From Sphingobacteriaceae bacterium GW460-11-11-14-LB5 (GTDB lineage: Bacteria; Bacteroidota; Bacteroidia; Sphingobacteriales; Sphingobacteriaceae), in assembly GCA_002151545.1 (NCBI GenBank), contig CP021237.1:3038001-3102000 (forward strand): a stretch of 64,000 bases of DNA, written 5' to 3'. This document shows positions 19,238 to 28,015 of the stretch, piece after piece. Positions within the stretch are counted from its first letter, which is position 1, and the number at the start of each line of letters is the position of its first letter. A program made the position numbers and the translations under genes. Below the pieces are notes generated by a model that saw only the letters and a list, made by a program, of their open reading frames with translations, searched no databases and was not told the DNA's origin.

Positions 19238-20122
19238 TTAGATAAGCTTTGATAAAGTATGATAGGATGCTTTGGTAAGCATGGTATAAAATGCATCTGT
19301 AACAGAAGAACTGCCATGATCTATCAGGAACTTTTCCTGTTCAGGGCTAAGATTTTCAGGTTTTTCATCAATTGAGCCAGGGTAAGGATTTGCGGGTGTA
19401 CGATCTAACGGCGAACAGAACTCTACAGAAAGTGCACCCTTATAATTTACTTCATGCAAGGTGTCAACAATCTTTTGCCAGTCGAGATTTCCCATGCCGG
19501 GGGCCATTCTGTTATTATCGGCTACATGAAAACCTACCAATCTATCTTTTGCCATTTTAATCGCTTCAAACATATCCCTTTCTTCGATATTCATATGAAA
19601 GGTATCAAGGCAAACGCCACAATTTGGGCCAACTTCTGCCGCCAGGGCCAGTGCCTGCTCTGCACGGTTAATGAAATAGGTTTCAAATCTGTTAATAGGC
19701 TCTATGCCCAAGGAGATGCCAGCAGATTCGCTGTACTCATATATTTCCTTCATCGAATTCACTGCCCAGGCCCATTCTTCTTCAGGCCGTCCATCTGGCA
19801 CAATCTTTCCTACTGTACCCGGAACCACTGAAACCATATAGCCGTCAAGCTCTTTCACCATATTCACTACATCTTTTACATACTGCACAGAAGCTGCACG
19901 TTGCGCCTCATTACGTGCCAGCAGGTTACGCTCCCCTAACATCAACGTTACTGAACCCCAACAGGATAGCCCATGTTCTTTCATTAATTTTTGCAGGTCT
20001 TTGGTGTTGTACTGATCCGGGGTCCCCGCGATTTCAAGTCGGGTATATCCGATAGCAGAAACTCTTCTTACTGTTGTTTCTATAGTTTCAGCACGCATCC
20101 AATTGTGTATCGCGAGTTCCAT
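19238..20122 (-). CDS. Sugar phosphate isomerase/epimerase (AP-endonuclease-2 fold)
   Basis: The 294-aa protein is a TIM barrel of the xylose isomerase-like class. Likely metal ligands are Glu in GIEPINRFET, Asp and His in CLDTFHMNIEE, His in GFHVADNN and Glu in LSVEFCSP, in the same order as in D-tagatose/psicose 3-epimerases. The ATG at 20122 gives the usual start MELAIHNW. It is the first gene of the six-gene minus-strand operon and is divergent from the AraC gene across a 181-bp shared upstream region. Sugar epimerisation is the likely role; the substrate is unknown. Confidence 0.87.
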   Translation of the reverse strand: MELAIHNWMRAETIETTVRRVSAIGYTRLEIAGTPDQYNTKDLQKLMKEHGLSCWGSVTLMLGERNLLARNEAQRAASVQYVKDVVNMVKELDGYMVSVVPGTVGKIVPDGRPEEEWAWAVNSMKEIYEYSESAGISLGIEPINRFETYFINRAEQALALAAEVGPNCGVCLDTFHMNIEERDMFEAIKMAKDRLVGFHVADNNRMAPGMGNLDWQKIVDTLHEVNYKGALSVEFCSPLDRTPANPYPGSIDEKPENLSPEQEKFLIDHGSSSVTDAFYTMLTKASYHTLSKLI

Positions 20123-20303
20123 AACGAGTGATATAAAATTTGGTCAGGTTTATTACAGGCCATGCTTAGTAAAGCCTACATAACAAACATATCCAGATTT
20201 GGGTTGAAATAAAAATACTTCATTTGCTAATTTGTGATACTATATTTACCTTAATTCAAAATTTCCGCTCTCAAAACTAATTAATGGTACTAAAATACAG
20301 CAT

Positions 20304-21203
20304 ATGAAAGCTTCTTACCGACACATATCTACACCTGAGGATGCCAGTTTTGCCATTAAGGAATACCGTCAGCCACGCTTCACCAATACTTTTCATTTTC
20401 ATCACGGATATGAAATTATTCTGATTGTGAAAAGTTCAGGGCATGTGTATGTGGGTAACAAAGTGATGAACTATAACGAAGGAGAGATTTTTATGTTCGG
20501 ACAGGGACTGGTGCATTGTTTTTCCAATGATAAATTACCTAAGGATACACCTGAAGAAGTGCATGCCATAATCGTGCAATTTACTGCAGATTTTATGGGA
20601 AAGGATTTCTTTGAACGACTGGAGCTAAGAAAGATAAAAGAGTTGTTAGAACAATCGGCTTATGGTATCAAATTCAGTAACGGGGCACCTTCTCTTAACG
20701 CACTGTTCTTCCAATTCCAACCCGACCAGCAAATGCGGAACCTGATTCTGTTGCTTCAGGTACTGGAAGAATTATGTCTGCGCAGTAGCGAAGAAGCTTT
20801 ATTGCTCACTGACGATGTCAGAAAAATAAGGTACAAGGAAAGTGATTCGAACAAACTCGCTTCCATTTTCAACTATGTATTTGAGCACCATCACCATCAT
20901 ATTGATATCAGTTCGGCGGCTTCCATGGCCTGTATGAGCAAAGCAGCTTTTTGCCGTTACTTTAAAAGAAGCACCCACAAAACCTTCTCGCAGTTTGTAA
21001 ATGAGATCAGAATCAGCCATGCCGCCAAGTTATTGATGGGGAAAGAATATAACATAACAGATATATGTTACGCCTGTGGCTTTGATAATGTTTCTTATTT
21101 TAACAGGCAATTTAAAATTCATCAGGGTATATCGCCCAGCGCATACCGGAAAGTATTTATGGAAAGAAACGCCAACAATCCTTTTTTACGACTTACCCAT
21201 TGA
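20304..21203 (+). CDS. AraC-family transcriptional regulator (catabolic operon)
   Basis: The 299-aa protein has an N-terminal cupin (HFHHGYEIILIV, GEIFMFGQG) for effector binding and a C-terminal double HTH (SKAAFCRYFKRST, ITDICYACGFDNVSYFNR, GISPSAYRK). It is transcribed divergently from the epimerase operon, the classic arrangement for a sugar-responsive activator of its neighbour. The effector is probably a substrate or intermediate of that operon. The start MKASYRH is supported by the short spacing to AT-rich promoter sequence. Confidence 0.9.
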   Translation: MKASYRHISTPEDASFAIKEYRQPRFTNTFHFHHGYEIILIVKSSGHVYVGNKVMNYNEGEIFMFGQGLVHCFSNDKLPKDTPEEVHAIIVQFTADFMGKDFFERLELRKIKELLEQSAYGIKFSNGAPSLNALFFQFQPDQQMRNLILLLQVLEELCLRSSEEALLLTDDVRKIRYKESDSNKLASIFNYVFEHHHHHIDISSAASMACMSKAAFCRYFKRSTHKTFSQFVNEIRISHAAKLLMGKEYNITDICYACGFDNVSYFNRQFKIHQGISPSAYRKVFMERNANNPFLRLTH

Positions 21204-21398
21204 ATTGCGATTACTATTTACTTGAACCAGATGTTTATTATAATATGAGGGAACATCTTGCTTATTACATTCCCCGCATTTGCAATTAAAACAAACCGAT
21301 AATGTTATTTGTTGATTTCATAAAAGACTGAAGGATAAGCGATTGGTTAATATTAAAAATAACCAATTTGCCAACGGAAGGTTAAAAATGATGGTGAT

Positions 21399-21973
21399 AT
21401 GGTCATAAGAAAGGCTTCGGTAAAAGATCAGGTCCATGTTTCAGGAGTATTGACGCTGGCATTCAGCACCGACCCGATGGCCAGGTGGTCGCTCCCTGAT
21501 TCTGCAAAATATTTGGAAGTTTTCGCTTCAATCACGATGGCTTTCGGAGGAAAGGCATTGAGCAGGGAACGGCTTATGTAGCCGATGGTTTCACAGGCGC
21601 CGCGCTATGGTTGCCACCGGGTGTTGAATCCGATCAAGAAACCTTATCCAGGTTGTTCGATGAGCACACTGACGACAGGATAAAAGAAGATATGTCCAGC
21701 ATTATTGAACAAATGGAAAAATTTCACCCGACTGAACCGCACTGGTACTTACCAATGATAGGTGTCGATCCCGCACATCAGGGTGCAGGTACAGGCGCTG
21801 CATTGATGACTGAAGCACTCAGGAATGTCGACAGTAGTGGATTAATTGCCTATCTTGAATCTTCCAATCCCAGAAATATTCCACTATACCAGCGTCATGG
21901 TTTCGAAGTTATCGGAGAAATTCAATCTGGCAGTTCCCCTGTTTTACGGCCCATGTTGAGAAAAGCGAGATGA
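21399..21973 (+). pseudogene. GNAT-family acetyltransferase, frameshifted
   Basis: The first frame encodes MVIRKASVKDQVHVSG and continues to MAFGGK near 21555, then runs out of homology to a stop at 21581. Another frame begins to make sense at the same place (GIEQGTAYVADGFTGAALW) and carries on through GVDPAHQGAGTGAALM, the acetyl-CoA loop, to the stop at 21973. One base appears to be missing in the GGAGGAAAGGC stretch. Joined, the product is about 190 aa, normal for GNAT. Either the gene is inactive or the base is a sequencing error. Substrate unknown. Confidence 0.8.
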
Positions 21974-22357
21974 GTCAATGCCAGTAATTTGTCTCATACG
22001 GCCAGTGAAAAGGGTCGGTGAATAGTTATTTATTCTTATTATCAACGCTGGATAGTTACCTGTACTTTTTCCGTCATTTTGATGCTGATCACCAGGTCTA
22101 TTTGCCTCACCCCTGATCATGCATCCCATGATATATTTCTTTGTAAGCGCTGCAGTTGTTACATAAAATACTTTTCAGTGGGTTATTTTCTATCAGTCAT
22201 AAAGCATATATCCGATAAGTCACCATCAATTACAGGTAGCAACAGGTAAAAATACGGCGTTTGCGAAATGTACTTACTACACCATAATCCGATGCAAAGG
22301 CAGAATTCATGTGGTATAGCTTTTGTAATTTATAGTTACACGCTAAAACAAAGACTT
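21974..22357. other. Intergenic region, 384 bp
   Basis: The stretch leads to the sigma-factor gene. An in-frame upstream ATG at 22268 exists but gives an N-terminal extension not typical of the family. No RNA gene or long repeat was seen. Confidence 0.4.
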
Positions 22358-22864
22358 ATGACACAGAAAGAATTCAGCGAGACCATCAGCTTTCATGCAT
22401 CTTCCCTCAGATCGCATGCGCTTAATTTCACCAGGGATCCCGAAGATGCGAACGACCTGCTACAGGAAACCCTGCTCAAGGCGACACGTTTTGTCTCTAA
22501 GTTTGAAGACGGTACGAACATCAAAGGATGGCTTTTCGTGATTATGAAGAACACCTTCATCAACAATTACAAAAAAAGCCTAAAAAACCGCGACCGCACC
22601 GTTCAGGAAGAAGAGATTACTTCGGCCAATCTTTATTATAGCGCGACCACAAATGGTTCGGTTGGCAGTTTTGCCATGCAGGATATCAATCTGGCCTTAT
22701 CCATGCTGCCCGAAAAATATGCTGCGCCATTTATCCGCTACTTTGAAGGTTACAAGTACCATGAAATTGCAGATGAGATGCAACTGCCATTGGGAACTGT
22801 TAAAACCTATATCCATGAGGCCCGGATACTGCTTAAAAAATACCTCAAACAATACCAGTCATAA
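22358..22864 (+). CDS. ECF RNA polymerase sigma factor
   Basis: The chosen start MTQKEFSETI gives 168 aa, normal for the group. The in-frame ATG at 22268 would add 30 residues without family resemblance. Region 2 shows DANDLLQETLLKA and IKGWLFVIMKNTF, and region 4 shows LPEKYAAPFIRYFEGYKYHE and LPLGTVKTYIHEARI. No anti-sigma factor gene is adjacent, so how it is controlled is not clear from the window. A hairpin terminator follows directly. Such orphan ECF factors in Bacteroidota are often stress-related, which is only a family-level suggestion. Confidence 0.92.
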   Translation: MTQKEFSETISFHASSLRSHALNFTRDPEDANDLLQETLLKATRFVSKFEDGTNIKGWLFVIMKNTFINNYKKSLKNRDRTVQEEEITSANLYYSATTNGSVGSFAMQDINLALSMLPEKYAAPFIRYFEGYKYHEIADEMQLPLGTVKTYIHEARILLKKYLKQYQS

Positions 22865-22867
22865 ACC

Positions 22868-22910
22868 AAAAAACTGGAAAGTAGCCGATACAACTTCTTT
22901 CCAGTTTTTT
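22868..22910 (+). terminator. Rho-independent terminator of the sigma-factor gene
   Basis: AAACTGGAAAG and CTTTCCAGTTT form an 11-bp stem, followed by a T-run on the plus strand. It starts a few bases after the sigma-factor stop codon. Confidence 0.85.
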
Positions 22911-23054
22911 ATACACCTGGTCAAAATAACAAGTTCCAATTACCTTGAGCCAGTGCGGAAAATACGCGTTTTATAAATAATAATACCTAAATATAATCCA
23001 TTAGATCTTTTCAATAAAATATCTAATCTCTTCGGCCTGGTGAACAGCAATACA

Positions 23055-23702
23055 TCAGTTAAGGATACCCTTGCTATAGGCAAACCGCATGAGTACAGCT
23101 GTATTTTTAGCACCAGTTTTATCGATCAGACTCTGACGGTGCCCCTCCACAGTCCTTCGGGAAATAAAAAGTTTATCTGCCATTTCCGAATTGGTCAGCC
23201 CCTGCCCGATCAGTTGAAGAATTTCAATTTCCCTTGAAGAAAATTCTGATCCTTGTATGTCAAGAGATGCCGGAAGTGATTTTTCGATCATCTTATCGAG
23301 CAAATTAATCGAAAGGCATGAGCAGATATAGCGCTCACCTGTAAAAATCTTCCAGATTGCAAAAAACAGTTCTTTTGAAGTGACGGATTTTGTAAGGAAG
23401 CCCATTGCACCTGCACCCATTGCCTGGTAAAGATGTGATTCATCATCAAGCATGGAAATAATTAAAACAGGAATGTTCAAACCCTTATCCTTAAGAACCT
23501 TAACCATGGTTATACCATCCATTACAGGCATTCCGATGTCGGAGACAATCACATCTGCCTGGCAGCCCTGATCAAGGGCATCAATTACCTCCTGACCATT
23601 TCCTGCGGTAAAAACAATCTGGTATTCGTTGGTTGATTCCAGAAGCATTTTAAGTCCGTCCCTGATGACTTTGTGATCTTCGGCTAAAATTATTTTTTTC
23701 AT
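23055..23702 (-). CDS. NarL/FixJ-type response regulator
   Basis: The start MKKIILAEDHKVIRDG at 23702 gives 215 aa; the longer frame from 23726 adds eight residues before the usual start. The receiver has the acidic pair in AEDH, the phosphoacceptor Asp in VIVSDIGMPVMDG, and the Lys in FLTKSV. The C-terminal HTH shows SSREIEILQLIGQGLTN and ISRRTVEGHR. There is no adjacent histidine kinase, so the partner is elsewhere; the multi-PAS kinase at 35663 has its own receiver neighbour. Cytosolic DNA-binding regulator. Confidence 0.9.
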   Translation of the reverse strand: MKKIILAEDHKVIRDGLKMLLESTNEYQIVFTAGNGQEVIDALDQGCQADVIVSDIGMPVMDGITMVKVLKDKGLNIPVLIISMLDDESHLYQAMGAGAMGFLTKSVTSKELFFAIWKIFTGERYICSCLSINLLDKMIEKSLPASLDIQGSEFSSREIEILQLIGQGLTNSEMADKLFISRRTVEGHRQSLIDKTGAKNTAVLMRFAYSKGILN

Positions 23703-23877
23703 TATGAATTGACGCAATCGGGACAAAGCTGCGCTGGATTGTCGGAATAGTCATATGCTAAACAACACGCTACATTCCATAAAGTTTTAGATCGCGCCAT
23801 TCAATTTCCAGAAATTTATAAGTCTTTACGATTTGAGCTCCCCATTAAGCGAATAAAATAGTTAAGCAGTGGATAAC

Positions 23878-24483
23878 TTAAGACAATATTCCTGAAACCA
23901 GGAGATGCCATTGGGTAAAGGACAGGCCAATGGCGCTTCCACCATTTACCACCAGATTCCTGGCCTGATCGAGCAGTCCCAAACCTTCCGTGTTGGGTAC
24001 CTCATTACGCCCATGTACCTCGGCGCTCAGCACATTGCCACTGCGGAAAACAATAAAGGTAGAAGTTGCCCGGTCAGAAAAAAAGTGGGCAGTTTTATTT
24101 TCTTCAAGACCAGGAACCCTGCTGGGCCTTGCCACGAAAAGCGTAAAATCAATATCCAGATTGGCATCGGTATACTGTTCCATGTGTTCGATACAAACCC
24201 AGTCATAACCAATGCCTACCGATGTTCCCAAACCGGGGATATCGATACGGATGTAATCTTTTTCCCGGGCCGCTCTATCGAGTTCATTTCCGAAACTGTC
24301 GATCAGTTTAAAACGGCTCGCTTCAATAGTGGAGATATGGTGCCATTCGTTGATATCAAGGAGGCGGTCAACAGCTTTCTGGTAGGCCGCAATAGCCTCC
24401 ATTGGAGAAGGAAATATCTTTTCTTCTTCAGCGTCACTCTGCTGACCAATCTGCTGGGTGGGTATAAGGTCATCCTTCTTCAT
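23878..24483 (-). CDS. Hypothetical protein, 201 aa
   Basis: I do not recognise a named domain. The acidic N-terminus (MKKDDLIPTQQIG) leads into a globular protein with SPMEAIAAYQKAVDRLL, several strand-like stretches (YIRIDIPGLG, DIDFTLFVARPSR), and a final hydrophobic segment. There is no signal peptide or membrane helix. It is read divergently from the ferritin-like gene across a 199-bp gap. Codon use looks like its neighbours, and the long ORF with no overlapping strong candidate supports it as real. Confidence 0.7.
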   Translation of the reverse strand: MKKDDLIPTQQIGQQSDAEEEKIFPSPMEAIAAYQKAVDRLLDINEWHHISTIEASRFKLIDSFGNELDRAAREKDYIRIDIPGLGTSVGIGYDWVCIEHMEQYTDANLDIDFTLFVARPSRVPGLEENKTAHFFSDRATSTFIVFRSGNVLSAEVHGRNEVPNTEGLGLLDQARNLVVNGGSAIGLSFTQWHLLVSGILS

Positions 24484-24682
24484 GGGTACTGTTTTAGTAA
24501 AAATACCATTAACAGCACAATTGTTTTCCGTTTTGATGAATAAGGTAAAAACAGGTAACTAACATCTTATGTAATAAATACCTGTTAACAAAAGGCCAAC
24601 TACCTGTTTACGCGATTCTTCAAACTATTCTATTGTCCCTCAGGTTGATACCTATATAAAAGATAACTTAACATTAGCAAAT

Positions 24683-25264
24683 ATGGCAACTTCAACAAAA
24701 GCAGCAAGCCCTCAAACTGGCGGCAAAACTGCAACAAAAAAAACCACTGGCAATACCACAGGTAAAATTGAACCTGGTGAATTCCACGAATTCTTTATTG
24801 ACGAGTTAAAGGATATTTATTGGGCTGAAAAACACCTGGTAAAAGCGTTACCTAAAATGAAAAAGGCTGCCACCAGCCCAGAATTGGCTGCAGCCTTTGA
24901 AAAACATACCCAGGAAACCCAAACCCACATTGACACATTGGAACAGGTATTCGGATTACTGGATGAGAAACCGGCAGCAAAAAAATGTGATGCCATGGCA
25001 GGCTTACTTGAAGAAGCAAACGGCATCATCGAGGATACTGATGCGGGCACAATGATCCGTGACGCAGGCCTGATCCTTGCCGCACAGAAAGTAGAACACT
25101 ATGAAATTGCTACCTACGGAACCTTAAAAGTATTCGCTGAAAACATGGATCGTTCAGATGTAGCTGAACTTTTAGGACAAACCTTAGAGAATGAGAAAGC
25201 AACAGACGTAGCGCTCACCGAAATTGCGGTAAGTGCAGTAAACGCTGAGGCAGCGGCTGAGTAA
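24683..25264 (+). CDS. DUF892 / YciE-like ferritin-like protein
   Basis: The 193-aa protein has a low-complexity Lys/Thr/Ala-rich N-terminus (about 30 residues) and then the four-helix DUF892 core. FFIDELKDIYWAEKHLVKAL starts helix one, ETQTHIDTLEQVF carries a second carboxylate/His set, GLILAAQKVEHYEIATYG the third and LLGQTLENEKATD the fourth. The Glu and His residues fit a di-iron site as in YciE-type stress proteins. Function is usually linked to stress or stationary phase; this is family knowledge. A symmetric terminator separates it from the convergent LytTR gene. Confidence 0.9.
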   Translation: MATSTKAASPQTGGKTATKKTTGNTTGKIEPGEFHEFFIDELKDIYWAEKHLVKALPKMKKAATSPELAAAFEKHTQETQTHIDTLEQVFGLLDEKPAAKKCDAMAGLLEEANGIIEDTDAGTMIRDAGLILAAQKVEHYEIATYGTLKVFAENMDRSDVAELLGQTLENEKATDVALTEIAVSAVNAEAAAE

Positions 25265-25272
25265 AAATTTAA

Positions 25273-25298
25273 GATCAAGGCTCAAAGGAGCCTTGATC
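25273..25298. terminator. Bidirectional hairpin between convergent genes
   Basis: GATCAAGGCTC and GAGCCTTGATC form a perfect 11-bp stem with the loop AAAG between the DUF892 gene and the end of the RiPP operon. The T-runs on either side are weak. Confidence 0.75.
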
Positions 25299-25313
25299 AT
25301 ATCTGTATTTTAA

Positions 25314-26060
25314 CTAGGCAATATTCTCCAAATATTTCACAACTTCTTCCTTTTTCCTACTCGAAACCAATACCTGCTCATTATTTTGCATCAGCAGGTA
25401 ACCCTCCCGGTAAAACTTTTTAACGTATTTGAAATTTACCATATAAGATTGATGACATCTTAAAAACCCGAATGGCGTAAGTAAATTTTCGTATTCCTTT
25501 AAGCCTTTAGAAACAAGAATCTCTTTCCCATCAATTAAATGGAAAGTGGTATATCCTTTATCACTCTTACAAACCACTATATCGTCTATCGCAATAATTT
25601 CGATGTATTCAAAAGTTTTTAGCGCAATGCGTCTGGTTGCACCTAATCCTTGCGCAAGGTAATGGGCTTTAGCGATGGCCAATTGCTGTTGACTAAACCG
25701 TTCCTGTTCCTGATGATGATAACATTTATTAATAACTGCGCTTAAAGAAATTTCATCTATTGGTTTCAACAGGTAACCAAAAGCACCTAAATTCAAGGCC
25801 TGAATGGCATACTGATCATAAGCCGTTAGAAAAACAACCTGAAAGTCCTTCATTCCAATTTCATCGAAAAGCTGAAAGCTGTCGCCATCTTTCAGCCGGA
25901 TATCTGCAAGAATAATATCGGGTACCAGGCTGGGGATTTCCACCAAAGCCGTCGATACCCTATCGGTGAAACCTACAATTTCAAGATAACTGATTTTCTT
26001 TACAATCTGCAAAATATGCTGCATAATTCGCACTTCATCTTCAAGGATATATAACTTCAT
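25314..26060 (-). CDS. LytTR-family response regulator (RiPP operon)
   Basis: The 248-aa protein has a receiver domain (LEDEVRIMQHI, phospho-Asp in ILADIRLKDGDS, Lys in YLLKPID) and a C-terminal LytTR DNA-binding domain (about 145-245; YIEIIAIDDIVVCKSDKGY, FLRCHQSYMVN). It is 11 bp downstream of the LytS-type kinase and forms the last gene of the operon that starts with the precursor peptides. It is the likely output of that kinase. Control of the operon itself is a reasonable inference; no LytTR sites were identified. Confidence 0.92.
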   Translation of the reverse strand: MKLYILEDEVRIMQHILQIVKKISYLEIVGFTDRVSTALVEIPSLVPDIILADIRLKDGDSFQLFDEIGMKDFQVVFLTAYDQYAIQALNLGAFGYLLKPIDEISLSAVINKCYHHQEQERFSQQQLAIAKAHYLAQGLGATRRIALKTFEYIEIIAIDDIVVCKSDKGYTTFHLIDGKEILVSKGLKEYENLLTPFGFLRCHQSYMVNFKYVKKFYREGYLLMQNNEQVLVSSRKKEEVVKYLENIA

Positions 26061-26071
26061 CTTATCGTGTT

Positions 26072-27982
26072 CTATTCTTCAATTAAAGGTATCGTGATTT
26101 CGGCAATTACGCCCTGCCCTTCTATTTTATCATTAACCGTAAATTCAGCACGTTCACCACGTGATGAAAAAAGCAATGCCAAACGCTCTCTCAGGATAAT
26201 CTGGGCCAGGGATTGCTTATTTTGTTTTTCTGTATGATGATTCACAATTCCGCTGCCGTTGTCATCTACCTTAATCAATAACATCCTGTTAACCTTACTA
26301 AATGAGATCTTTAACATGCCTTTATGGCTGATCAGTCTTAAACCGTGTTCTATGGCGTTTTCGACAAAAGGTTGTATCAGCATTGGCGGGATAAGTACCC
26401 GTTGAGGGTTTAAATCTTCATCTACAATTATCTGGTAATCAAATTCACCTTCATACCGCATTTGCTGAAGCCGGATATAGTTGGTCAAGGTATTTAATTC
26501 TTCACCAAGCTCAATAAAATCCTTTCGGTTTTGTTCTAAAACGCCACGCAGTAAACTCGAAAATGAATTGAGATAACAAACCGGTTCATCCACATGACCT
26601 GAGGTGATTAAACTCTGCAGGTTGGCAATTGCATTGAATATAAAATGTGGATTTAACTGGGTTTGCAATAACTTTTGTTCGATGTTTAACCTTTGGTTCT
26701 CAGATTGCAGCAATCTGTTTTTCTCTTTTAAACGTTGTTGACGGTAAATAAAATAAAAGAATAGAAAAATAGCCAGAAAAACCAAGGTAAGTAAAACAAG
26801 TGTCCAACGCTGCTGCTTTATAGCGGCCTCATTTGACTTGTTAAGCTCATTCAGTTTCTGAATGCTTTGATCCTTTTTCTCTGTTTCGTATTTCTCCTGC
26901 AGATCAGCAATTTTAACTGCTTCAATCGCCTGATAATTCCTGAGTTCTATAGTATAAGCAGAATCTGCGGCCTCCATAGCACGTACAAAATCTCCCTTGT
27001 GTTGATAAGCCTCTTTAAGCCCCTGGTAATATCGTCCGTTTTGTTTCTTAAACTGATTCTTCTTTTCGCGTTCAATACCTTCCAGATAATATTTGATAGC
27101 CGAATCGGCCTGCTTATTCCGGATAAAAGCCGTCGCCAAATTGTTGTAAGCGATGTCGTTCAGGTTGTTGTGTTTTTTGAGGTAATTGAAATATAACCTA
27201 CTAAATTCCACCGCTTTTTCATTCTGATGCTGTCTGGCATAAATCTGAGATTCGTTATTGTAAGAACGGGCTATAGCAAGACTGTCGCCAACTTTAACAG
27301 CCAGTTCGTGAGCCTTACCATTATAAAATTTCATCTTTTGATCGTCATTTAGTCTGGCTGCCAGCAGAAAACAAATATCATAATACCGTTGTTGAACAAC
27401 CGCATGCGTTTTGTATGGATGATTTTCATAATAGAGCACCGAGTATTTGAGCGATTCTTTCTCATTGTTATTTTGAAAATATGCCTTGGCCAGCAAATCG
27501 TAAAAACGGTAAGTGACAGGGCTGTGAACCCGTTCCGCAATCTTCATGGCAGAAATTATTTTCTCCATTACGCTTGATTCGACGAGTAATCCATCTCCGA
27601 AACTCAGACTTAGGATGCTATAAGTTTTCAAAAGTTCTACCGCATCATCAGGCGTTTTGCCTTTCATCTGCTTAAATTCAAGCAGGGCACTGTCTGGTCT
27701 CCTTTCCAGCAGATATTTTCTTGCTTTAAAATAGTGAAGATAGGAACTAACAGGATCGTGTTTAGCTTTAATGAGATTGTTCTCCTGATAAACTGCGCTT
27801 TTGAAGGCCTCGTTAGATAAGGTATCCAAGGCCAAGATCGCAGCCAAAGAATCCTTCGCTACACTTGCCCCCTGGCTGCTCTGATGCTGTAATTTAGCCC
27901 TTCCCTCTTTATTTTTGCACGCACTGCATACCAGGATCCCACAAAACAGAAGATGAACATATATGGTTAATCTACTCCTCAT
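26072..27982 (-). CDS. LytS-type sensor histidine kinase with TPR sensor, lipoprotein signal
   Basis: The 636-aa protein has a lipobox (LVCSAC, Cys22), TPR-like helices over about residues 60-370, a coiled stretch, one membrane segment (about 394-412), and the His_kinase/HATPase unit. The phosphoacceptor motif is QTQLNPHFIFN (about 441-450) and the N-box is in PFVENAIEHGLR, with DDNGSG as G-box. The sensor part would lie in the periplasm, attached at both ends. It follows HlyD by 33 bp and precedes its regulator by 11 bp. Its place in the operon suggests that it senses the exported peptide or its effect, which is inference. Confidence 0.9.
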   Translation of the reverse strand: MRSRLTIYVHLLFCGILVCSACKNKEGRAKLQHQSSQGASVAKDSLAAILALDTLSNEAFKSAVYQENNLIKAKHDPVSSYLHYFKARKYLLERRPDSALLEFKQMKGKTPDDAVELLKTYSILSLSFGDGLLVESSVMEKIISAMKIAERVHSPVTYRFYDLLAKAYFQNNNEKESLKYSVLYYENHPYKTHAVVQQRYYDICFLLAARLNDDQKMKFYNGKAHELAVKVGDSLAIARSYNNESQIYARQHQNEKAVEFSRLYFNYLKKHNNLNDIAYNNLATAFIRNKQADSAIKYYLEGIEREKKNQFKKQNGRYYQGLKEAYQHKGDFVRAMEAADSAYTIELRNYQAIEAVKIADLQEKYETEKKDQSIQKLNELNKSNEAAIKQQRWTLVLLTLVFLAIFLFFYFIYRQQRLKEKNRLLQSENQRLNIEQKLLQTQLNPHFIFNAIANLQSLITSGHVDEPVCYLNSFSSLLRGVLEQNRKDFIELGEELNTLTNYIRLQQMRYEGEFDYQIIVDEDLNPQRVLIPPMLIQPFVENAIEHGLRLISHKGMLKISFSKVNRMLLIKVDDNGSGIVNHHTEKQNKQSLAQIILRERLALLFSSRGERAEFTVNDKIEGQGVIAEITIPLIEE

Positions 27983-28015
27983 TAATCAAATTATTTTATT
28001 TACTATCCGCTAATT

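Noticed and set aside
22268..22357. N-terminal extension of the sigma factor
   Set aside because: The added 30 residues do not resemble ECF factors, while the start at 22358 gives the normal length.
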